From Nilaparvata lugens (taxonomy: Eukaryota; Arthropoda; Insecta; Hemiptera; Delphacidae): DNA of 64,000 bases. Of the stretch, positions 36,267 to 48,200 are shown piece after piece. The notes below the pieces were generated by a model. That model searched no databases. It was not told the DNA's origin and saw only the letters and a program-made list of their open reading frames with translations. The translations under genes and the position numbers were made by a program. The stretch lies in contig NC_052507.1 in assembly GCF_014356525.2 (NCBI RefSeq), positions 60,884,553-60,948,552 of the forward strand, read 5' to 3'. Every line of letters begins with the position of its first letter. The stretch's first letter is position 1.

Positions 36267-39200
36267 GTACAATCCCCCATTTTCCCACATTTTTTCTCAG
36301 CTAATCAGCTAATGAAAGTTTTCACACTCACCGACTTTGTGACGCCTCGACACCTAGAATGTCCTCCCATTGACTAATTTCAATCAATGACTCCGAACAG
36401 ACAATCTGAGGACATTCTGGGTGTAGTAGTCCAATCACTATATACATTGGTGCTTGCAATTTATATTGTAGTTCTGATTTTTTAATATACTATTTGGATA
36501 CATGAAGTCCAGAACCAATTTTTTCATGCAAAATTTCCTTGTGTTAGAATTTTTCAATCTAAAAAGCAGGCGAGAGCAAATTTTTCTGTCCGATTGGTAG
36601 AATTGGGTTTGGCAGAAATAGCTGAATACTGTAAAATAAACCAAAAATACGAGGTTTTTGGGCCACCCTGTTGCTTTATAGTTAATTTGATAAACAAATC
36701 GACAACAGGGTGGCCCGAAAACCTCGTATTTTTTGTTCATTTTACAGTATTCAGCTATTTCTGACAAATCCAGTAATCGGACAGAAAAATTTGCTCTCGC
36801 CTTCTTTTTAGATTGAAAAATTCTGAATAAAATGATATCATTCGGAAGTCTCTATCTCCAATGAGTACTGAGTTAAGTAAAAAATCAGAACCACAATATA
36901 ATTTGCAAGCACCAATGTATAATAATTATAGTGACTGGACTATAGTGTCAACCGTGTCGTGTTTTGCAAAATCATTGTGTGTGAGAACGGCCAATGGTGT
37001 CTTCACTCTACCTTGTATTTTTATCATGGATTGCTTTATAGTTAATTTGATAAACAAATCGACAACAATTCTATCAGTAGATTTCTTCTTCTTTTTCCTG
37101 GTCTTCTACTTCTTCCTCTTTTTCTCCTTCTTCCTCTTTTTCTCCTTCTTTCTCTGCTCCTTCCTGATCATCTTTTTCTTTTTTCTTCTTTTGGTTCTTG
37201 TTTCTCAGTCTTGTTTTTCTTCTTCTTTTTTCTCTTCGTCTTCGTCTTCTTCTTCTTCATCATCTTCATTTTCATCTTCTTCTTTTTCTTCTTCGCCTTC
37301 TTTTTTTTCTTATTTTTTCAGTATTTTTCAATTTGTTTATCATTTCTTGCTTATTATCATCATCATCATCATTTACCTCTGTACCCTACTACCCTCTTCT
37401 CAAACATTAATTTCTCTCCTTCTTCCACTTCTTGTCATTTTTCTCCATCTCCTTCATTGTCTATTCTCCTCCTCTGTTATTGGGTGGCTCGTTGGAGTAA
37501 GTAATAATGCGCTGGTCTAATAATCGAGTGAACCCGAGTTCGATTCTCACCCGTGGCAAAAAATTTTGACCACAGCACAATCACATACGGCCAACCCGTC
37601 TTTCGGAGGAGACAATAATTCGTCGGTCCCGACTACCTAAAAAGTAGTCGTCATCTCTCATCATCATCCCTCTCACTCATTACCCACACACAAGCCTTAG
37701 AGCTATGTGGGCATCACCCTCAGTATAATTATTGAGACATAGAACAAAAATATTATGGATTTTATTGAAAATTTACAAGCAATGCCAAATTCAATGAAAA
37801 ATTTATTATTGGAAGCATTCAATAAAACAAATAATGATTTTTAATGTGTTTATGTGATCGTATTGTATGTTATAATTTATGGTTTGTGGCTTTGTCAGTG
37901 AATAAATTAATATTTTGAATATTCAGGTACAAGGAGATGCGCACGGTGACCAACTGCTTTCTGCTGAACTTGGCGGTGGCAGACCTGTTGTTCGCGGCTG
38001 GGACTCCACTAGTGGCCCTTGCGAGGCTGACACCCGTCTGGCAGTTCGGATCGGTCACCTGTCGGCTGCTGCCTTATTCACAGGTAATTACCAAATTGCC
38101 AATCTCCTAATTGTAGAATACTAGAAATGAAAATGGGTAATGGAAAGTGAGGAAGTGATTTGATGAGATCAAACGTCCATGCCTACCAGCGGGATTGGAA
38201 CCCACGACCAGCTAGTGCTAGCAGACTGACGTGTGCAACGCCTTAGTCTAGTTACACACACATCGATTTTTGGCCGTACGATTTCTGCCGTTCCTATGAA
38301 TCACAATTATTAGATTGATCATAACTTAGCAAACAGAGCAGATGATGTTTTTGCAAAGTTCCGTTCAATCTGGTAACATTTAGGACGACAAAAAATCTAT
38401 GTGTGTGTAAGGTTTTAGCCGTCTCGGCTATCCTGGCTGCGAGAACAGTGTGTGGATACTAGTCTTGTCAGTATGGCACCATAAGCTATAAGTTATGGTA
38501 CACACTTTACACTTGACATTATAGTATTGTAGTAACTAATGAATAAAATATTCATAATAATTATATAAATATTTAATATTGATATTATTTGTATGAATTG
38601 AATAAAATTATTGATCGATTGAATAATATAAGTGAGGTGTTATCTAAAAGAATAATATGTTCAATTAATAATTGTTGTGACCTATTATCTGGATGCCAAT
38701 TTCTAAATATAAATTTGCAATTATTTTTTATCACTTGTTCAATGACTAAGCTCCATTAAATGGAAAACAATTATCTTCCGGATGGGAAGTAGCTGAATCA
38801 TGCTGTTAAATATTTTGAGCAAATTAATACATCCTATGATAGCTATCCCACACACATCGCATTGGCAAGTATCGTTCAACTTGAATTCTAAATAATCAAA
38901 TTATTAAATAGATAACGAATTTATAATGATAAATTAAAAAAAAAAACAATATTCACTAAATTGTAATTTTTAAATTAATCAAAAAACAGGATTAATTTAT
39001 TCACTTTTGGAAACCAAATTGACGATAAAAAATAGTAGTATATTTATCTTTGCTGCAATGTTGAAATGATGAATTCTATTAACTGAGGAAGATTGCCTTC
39101 CTAGACATTCAACTTATGCTGATATCGCTTCTTTTTTTCATTTGAAATCGGACCTCATTTTTCATCATTTCCTTCCTCTTTGTAATTGATGCTTGAAAAG

Positions 39201-42200
39201 TTTTCTATTCTCTGAAGTTTTCTATCTTTCATTCTAATCTTTATTCCTTCGATTTTAACGGAATAGATAGGGTATTTGTGAGAAAATATAAAAGAGATAA
39301 TTAATACAATTTGCATTATCATGAAAACAATGAATTAGGTAAAGGTGAAGAAACACAAAAAAAATTCTGTTCCATTATAATTATTTTGAATAAATAAGTT
39401 TGAGTGAAGATCATTTTTGTTGATTGTTAAGAGCATTCTAGAGCAAGGTTGAAAGATTAAATCAAATCAATTTATTTTCTAGAATTTTATCTATAAAATG
39501 AATTGGTTGAATTAAGAAAAAAGGTATATAAGGAAACCCCCATAAGATTGCAGGTCTGTGTTTAGGAGGGATATGGTATTGAATTATTTTAATCTAATTT
39601 AAAATTTTAATCATACATTTTTTAATCAATATGCATTTCAAAAATAGCATTCACTGTGAGTGGACAGCAGTAGGTCTAAATTATAAAAAAGGTCTGTGCA
39701 CGTTGACTCCCCACTAGGCTACCACTTTAGGAAATGGAATGTTGTGCCCTTTGAACCTTTATTGTGTCTAGACTCGCCACAGCTGCCTGGGCCCATCCCT
39801 TGTTATTACTAATTTATTATACTCAGTACTTGATGTAGAAAGCAGTTAGGGTTACTGTCGTACTTATCCGATCCAGGTGTGTCTTTATACGAGTTGGTAT
39901 TCAAAGCCGATTTCCGAGCAATTACTCTAATCGTATAACACTAAAGTTGGATTCACTTTATACTGTCAGTATAGGTTAAATGGGAAGCTTCAATGTTATT
40001 TATATAAAATGCTGACTGTTTGAAATCAATCTCAATTTAGAGATTCGTTTCTTGTTTTACATTTATTTTAAACATGTATTATTGAACTTTTTATAATTCA
40101 TTAATAAATCTTGTAGAATATCAAAGTTACGCATAGTATAAACTGTTTACTAATCAACTAATAAGCGATTGGAATGTTCATTGTATAAAAAGTTTCAAAA
40201 ACGAGTCAACGAGTCAATTTTGTAATATTATGGTTTTATTAATTGAGTCTTCAACTTGAGAATTGAGTCACTAATAGATTAACTAATAACAGAACATTTT
40301 TCTTTATTTCGTAATATTGATTTGTTCATTTCATTCGTCATCTAGTGGAAACATTATAATTTCTAAATAAATTGGGTTCAACTCTGAGTTTATTGAGAAT
40401 GAGGATATTAATGAATGAGGCCTTGAATGATTTTTAGTTTATGGTAGTCTATTGCTCTCTAGTCAGTTCAAAGTCAAGTTCTCTCTCTGCTTTGAATAGT
40501 TTTGAAGTCAGAATAAATGAAATATTTTCAATGAGCTTCATTCTAGTTTTTTCTAAAATATTGGGGAAATACGAGTTTATTCTAGTTCCACATTTTTTGG
40601 TGTAATCAAAATTCAACATGTCGCAATTCATACCGGTTAAAACTTCTTAATTCTTCAAAACAAAATAATGAATTTTCAATTTCCACTACAGTAATTGTTC
40701 GATTTAAGATCAATTTCAAATTAGAAATAAGAAATAAAAACAAAAGAGAATTGTTGAGGTCATTTATATTATCTGGTAACATCTTAAAATGTATGTATTC
40801 ATGGCTAAGTATTCTTATTTATAAAATAGTACCCTCTTCGAAAAGTTTTTAATATATAACATCAGATTAAAAACACAATCTGATAACAATCTACACAGTA
40901 GTAGTAATTGCAGTACTCTATACACAATTTTAAATAAGAAATTGCTAATAAATTATTCAGCATTGCAAATAATATTGGTTTAATTTAAATCTAATTCATT
41001 TTATGTTTGTATTTGTAATAGGCCACAGCAAGGTCGATTTGATGAGTCAACTTTCGCTTTGAAATTAAACAAAAGCTAGAGAACAAAGGCTGGCAAAAAC
41101 TGCTGTTCTAAACAATTGCAATTATAATTATTACTCAATGTACCACTCTGTACATCGCTAAAATATTCAGCTCTATGAAGATTTGAGAGACTCAAAACAA
41201 ACTTTAAAATCAAACACGACCAGTAGATATGATCTAACACCACAGAGAAGTATTATATCAATATTTTGATATAATTTCCAATATTTTCACTCATATTGTC
41301 TGTTAACATCCAACAGAGAATAAGGGGAAATCAATTTGGACATTCTGATGTTCTCTATTCCTATAGAATGTAACGCTTGAGTTCATTATTATTTATTTTA
41401 TATTACATAACCTATAAAATACTTCACTTGAATAGGTTACTTTTATAAATTAATAAAACGACATTGAAACTTGAAAAAGGTACTTCGAGTTTCAATATTG
41501 TTTTATTAATACACAAACTATATATTCTAATACCTTCAAAGTTCAAAAGTATTTGTCAATACTGTATTTACCAAAAGCTTCACGATTTTCTTTACATAAA
41601 CTTTGGGTACCTATATGTTTCAAAAATATTCTTCTTTTGTATAATATTTTATAGTCTATAGTAATGAAGTTAGTAGTTTATGTAAGGAAGTTATGGGTAT
41701 TTTAGTAAATAACTGAAATATTCAATAGTAATAATATAGAGCAAACATACTTAGAATACACACAACTAATTAAGGTACGGTACCTTACTACATAAAGAGT
41801 GACAAGTTTAGGTTTTTTCACCACTATCAAACTCCAGTAAACCAATCTTTATTCTCTAGGTTTTAGGGAATCTATGTCACTAGTCTTTGGAATCTCTTTC
41901 TCCTGTAAACATTTTTATAATAGTTGAATGGACTATGTATAACCATAGTACTTTTGTCTTCACTTTGTTAGATCATCATTTCTCATGACTAGAACTAGTA
42001 GATAAATTTAGATTATTAGTATTTCAATAATAATTCTAGATTGATTATTATTGAAAGATCAAAATGAATTTATTTTCACATAACTGACGATAGAGGCCTA
42101 TTGTCTACAATATCAGTGAGATATTCAACCCATTATTCTCATGCTGACTTGAAGTAAAATGCTAAATACGACGTCATAAATTCGTTGTAATTTCCTCATA

Positions 42201-45200
42201 ATTCAATTATAACCTGAGAATATCATGAATAATCTGCGAATTAATCAATTTAGCACATGCAATTTTGCCGTGAACTTCAACAATGGAAATGAAAACTTGT
42301 AACTCGTCACCTTGCAAATAATGAAATATCAGGCGGATATTATACCAAGTATCTTGTAAGAGTCTGAGCAGTTTTTATGTGGGAAATGAATATTCTAGTT
42401 TTACAGAATGAAGAGTTTTATTTATGATATTTCATTCAGATATAGCTTGTGTATAAGCTATACAGAAGAAGCAATCTTGTAGAATCTTGTAGAAGAAGCA
42501 ATAAACGTGAGATAATAGACGATATAATCAGATTATTATTGATGTTTGAATAATCTCCTGTCAGTCCTGCCTTATTCATTACCCAACTTAAAAAATTATT
42601 CCTTTTAAAAAACAAAACTATTTCATAATACTATTGTAATAGAAATTGAAACACTATAATCATCACTCATCAATCATTGTCCATCTCCATTTATAAATAT
42701 AATTAATATTTTTACATCATCTATTCTACTGGGGAATATTTATGAAATTTAGGCTACATTATTTTCATGGAGTTCGTGTGTTATTAGGCCTATTATATTC
42801 ATTTGATAAATAATTTTACTCTCATTATTATGTTAATAGCATTAAAACGAAACCAATTTATAGATGACAACAAGGAATTGGACGCTTTTCGACCCTTGAA
42901 CTCATATTACTGATGGTTTCAAGTTGAAAGTATCCATTTTTGGTTAGAAACTAACTGTTATTTCTAATTTTAATAAATTTATTTCTCTTACAAGACCTTA
43001 GACTCAATTAAATAGTGAAATATTTTCAAGATAGTCTAGGCTACAAATACATGAAACTTCCCATTTGAAAAATGTGTGATTTCTAGAGACCGTATCATTG
43101 GAAAAAACAGTTTTTAATACATTTGTATAAAAAGTAATAAGAACTCAGCCATCATCATAATAAGTCTGTTATGCTATAATCCTTGAAACGTATTTTTCTA
43201 CTATTATATCCTCCCATTTCTCAACAGTGATTGATTGTAGTTATAAATAAGCGTCATAGCAATTTGTCTTTTTCAAAACGTCCTACAATTTTGCAAGTGT
43301 TTCTCATGTCATTCTAATGCACACTTGTCCTGCTTGTCTGACAATGAATCTCCATTCATTACATTGAATCAAAATAGCTTGGTTATCCATTCGGTGATCA
43401 TCTATATAACTTTATCAAACCATCACAGTTGGTTTACACTGTCAATCTACTGTCTCATCCAAATTTGGTGTCAGAAGTAATAACATAAGTCAGAAGTATA
43501 ACAGACGATTGAGTCTTAACAGTTAGTGAGGTCAATCCTATTCCATCTATAGCGCCAATCATATTGGCTACTGTTAAAACCAATCTAGACTCAGACTACA
43601 GAGAATGTCTGTCTCTTTATGTTTCTATCAATGAAACGAAATCATGAAATGATAAATATTTTGTTATTGATTTTATTGAAATTGTGGCTTTAGTGACCCC
43701 TTATTTAGGCTATAGAAGGTTGATAGAAATTGAACAATTGCCTTCACTACAAATTCAGGCTATCTAGTCCAGGAGTTTTAAATCGAGAATTCTTAATAAC
43801 AGTCACAGATCTTTCAACTTCCTGGCTGTGGTTTATTGTCAAACCAAACGCTAGATTTGATTGTAAATTCTTTGTGCTCTGTTTAATATTGAATGATAAC
43901 TCTGGAGACTACGGGTTCAACTAGGCTACTGTACTATAGAGTAATTATTAACTTAATATTTATTTGACAAAATGTGTTGAGCGATTTTTGAGTAAGCTGT
44001 AATTATTATTATCGATCAAAAATGAAAGTAAAGTTTATGATTATTATTTCAAACTATTCATATAGCCTACTATTGTATGCTTATTCCATTATAATAATCC
44101 CTTTCAAAGCCTTTTAATTTGTGTAATTCTCTCAACTATTCTTATTCAATTCTCATAAATTTCTTGTTTCATGAATGCTGTGTGTATAATCGCAGGTTTG
44201 CAATTTTTGATCCATTTACTCTCTTTTTGGCACCAGACTTCAACTCAAAAAATAAAACATCTAATCATTGATTAATATGAATTATTATACTCAGCACTCA
44301 ATTATTATAATCAATATTATTGTAGCTATGTTCGATTGTAATGCAAAATTATTTTAAAATAAATAAATAAAATGAATGAATATTTTTATTGCATAAAAAT
44401 CTGTACAATTACAGATATGGCAAACGTAAATTATTATAAAAACAAATAAAATAAAATACATGAAAATGATCAATGTCACAAAGTACGAAACGCAAAAGTA
44501 TAATAAGTTATCAACCACAGCTATTAATTGATAAGTACACAATATTATTGAAATGTATCCACTAATTATCCATGTATTCCTTTATGGAATAGAAGCCACC
44601 ATTCAATAAATATTTCTTTAATTGGGCTTTAAAAATACATTTTTATTTGTTTTAATAGATTTTATTTCATTTGGGAGCCTATTGTAAAAAATTATTCCTT
44701 GACAAATGGATTTTTCTTTGCTATTGCTAAATTGACATTAGGTAAATGATAGTTATTAGCAGTTCTTGTTCTATGACTGTGGATATTGCTATTAGTGGGT
44801 AGAAAACTATTATCAACGGTGCTAAGTAAAGTATAGTAAAGTAAATAAGTATAAAAGTATATAAGTAAAGTAACGGTGCTAAGTAAGTCTTGTATAAGAA
44901 CAAAGATGGAAATGTGAGAATACTTTCAATTTTAAAATAATCTCGGTAGGACTGATATCTCGTCAGTTTACACATACATTTTATGGTTTTTTTGTAAAGT
45001 AAATATTTTTCTTACATTTCTTTCAGAAGAATTGAATCACTGAACTTAGCTTAGAACAAGTGTGATCCACATGAGATTGCCAGTTAAGACTAGAATCCAG
45101 ATGAATACCTAAAAATTTACACACTTCAACCTCTGAAACGAACTCATCATGCAGCAATAAACCAATACAACATACACTATTTGAAAAGGTCATTATAACA

Positions 45201-48200
45201 GTTCTACTAACATTAAGATGCAGATTGATGCTGTTCAACCACTGACAAATGTTATTGACTGATACTTAAGCATTCAACTCCAGCCGCTCACAGTCATTCT
45301 CAGCATTTAGGATGCTAGTGTCATCCGCATATAAAGTAATATCAGCTCCTAATCCACTGCCCTCTAAATCATTTATGTAGATGTTAAAAAGAAGCGGACC
45401 TAGCACCGATCATTGATAGACTCCAGATTTGACTTCTCTTAAGTTAGATTTAAAATTGCCATTGCTGTTTTTTATTTCAACATATTGTACTCTGTTAAGT
45501 AGGTATGACTCAAGTAATTCCAGTGCAAGCCCTCTAACGCCAATATTTTCTAATTTATTTAGTAGAATTGTAAGTTCAACTGTATCAAATGCCTTGCTGA
45601 GGTCAACTGCTGAATGTTGCCAAAAGTGGCTGCTGAATGTTTTTTCTTATCCAAATTATCAATAATTCTATTCACAAAGGTAACAACTGCTGTTTCTGTA
45701 GATTTTCCTTTTATGAACCCATGCTGGTCAACACTAAGAAGTTTGTACTTATTAAAGAAAGACACTATTCTATTTTCTAATACTTTTTCAAATATTTTTG
45801 AGAATGTGGATATAATTGACACTGGTCTATAGTTCTCTATGTTATCCCTCTCCTTACTTTTAAACAGTGGAATAACGTTTACAATCTTCAAGTTTCTTGG
45901 GAATACACCCATCTCGAAAGATTTGTTTATGATAAATGCAAGAGGTGTGCGAATAAAAGTGTCACATTTCTTTACCAACCAGTTAGAGAATCCATCATGA
46001 CCTTCTGACTTTTTGTTTTTGAGTGTTCTTATAACCTGCAGAACCTCATCTGCGGATACTGATGTCAAGTATATTTAATGAATTTAATGAATTAGTTGAT
46101 GTGTTTCTACAATATTCAAACTTCTGCTTTCCTCTGCCTTTCCGTATTTTTTCAGCCACAGTCACAGATACATAATGATCATTGAAGACGTTGGCTATTT
46201 TCACTGGGTCTTCAACTTCTGAATCCTCTGTTTTGATTTTGATTAAAGATTTACTTCTTCCATTATTAGCTCTATTACCCACCTCATTATTTATAATATT
46301 CCATTTAGTCTTACTTAAGTTGTCTGAATATGATATTTGCCTAGTGATGAATTGTGTTTTGCATGTGTTAAAAATAAAAATCTCAGTACCCTTTTAAATT
46401 ATTTTGTCACAACATGTTTCGGACAAAAAATTAACTTGAAAATGGCATTAATGTCCGAAACATGTTGTGGCAAAATAATTTGAAAGGTTACTGAGACTTA
46501 TATATTTTTATTTATATTGAAAGTAGCCCTAAAGAAAAAAGACAACAAAATTATTGTTTGTTTATGGTTTTAATTGATTGTAATGTTAACAGATGGAATC
46601 AGGATTTTCGTTAAATAATAATTGTAATGTTTTTGCTGTGTGCAGTTTGTGTGTGGCTTCGTGCTGCTGTGGACGCTGACGCTGATCAGCATGGACCGTC
46701 ACCGCTGCCTGGCCATCCCCCCCTACCGGTCCGAGCTGACGCCCCGCCGCGCCCTCCTCCTCACCGCCGCCACCTGGCTCATAGCCGCCATTTTGTTTCT
46801 GCCGGTGGCCGCCTGGTTCCGCTACTACCCGGACACACGCGTCTGCACGCTCGTGTTTCCGCCCAACGACCACGTCAACCTGTCGCTGTTCTTTGTGGTG
46901 CCAGTCACGTGTCTGTCATGTCTGCTGCCGATGTCGCTGCTCGCCTTCCACTATCAGCGCATATTCCACAAACTGGTGAAGACGCGCAGTCGGTGGATGG
47001 TCGGCGGACAGTGTGCAGAGCCCAGGGAACAGAGGAAGATATCGATACAGCAGATTGTGAATGGGGGCGCCGGCGTGAGAGCCGGTTCGCTCACGCATCA
47101 TGAGGAGGTAGGTTGTTGGCAGTTAATTAAAAAAATTCATTGGAAATTAGTGCTTAACTGATAAACAAAAATTAAGTGAACTTTCTTTGTGGAAATTCAC
47201 AAAGATGTATTTTCTTGTGAAAATACATGTGAAACTATGTCTTGTGTAACTATTTTCGATTATTCTTGACATTGAAATTTATTAGCAAAAACTCTTTTCA
47301 AAACAGTTCAATGTATTGTACTGTTTTGAAAAGAGATCAATGTATATTGTAGGCCTACTGTTTTGAAAAGAGTTTTTTCAAATAAACTTCAATGTCGAAA
47401 ATAATCGTTTTTGGGCATAGGCCTAGTATGAATTTGGAGAGACAGAAATTCAAATGAATGAATTTAAAAATCAAACAATTCTTATTCTTATTTTATTAAT
47501 TTTAAAGGGTACTATAATTATATTTTATAAATAGAATGAATTTTAATAATATATTCATAGTCTTAAATAGGCCTACTTCAATCAAACCAAAATATTATTC
47601 AATTCAAAGGCTTCAAACAACTCTCAGTACGTGACTGTATAATCAATTTCATGAATTTTATAATTGTCCAATGATTCTCCATTTGGTTTAGTAAAGTTTT
47701 ATAAAACGGGATTCATTCATGCTTTATAATTATTATGTATAGCGACATGTAAAGTTTAATTCTATGATATTTACTTCGGAAATCCAGCATTTCTTGTATA
47801 ATATGCTGTATTGACACTCCAACAAAATCAAATAAACATGTATTTTAAATATGTATAACCAATTTCATAAATTTCATAATTGTCCAATGATCCTCCATTT
47901 GGTTTAGTAAAGTTTTATCATACGGTATTTATGCTTTATAATTATTATGTACAGATATATTATTCGTAAAGTTTAATTCTATGAGATTTACTTCGGAAAT
48001 CCAACATTTCTTGTATAATAATTATGCTGTATTGAAACTTCAACAAAATCAAATGAACATGTATTGCTTCATTTCCACTAAAATATACAGCACGATATGA
48101 ATGTAATAGAAAATAATATCTAGGACTACTATAATTAATTTGAAAATTAAACGCTTGAATCCAACGTTGCAAAATCAAAATTCAATAAAAAAATCAACGC

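Noticed and set aside
36861..37520. 219-codon plus-strand frame in receptor intron 1
   Set aside because: Mostly low-complexity C/T-rich translation running into a SINE. It lies between two well-spliced receptor exons.
37486..37560. Possible functional tRNA gene
   Set aside because: A and B boxes are present, but there is no complete cloverleaf or acceptor stem, and a SINE body follows.
46586..47103. Alternative frames of 95 and 158 codons over receptor exon 3
   Set aside because: GC-rich shadows of the real exon. The accepted frame carries TM3 to TM5 motifs.
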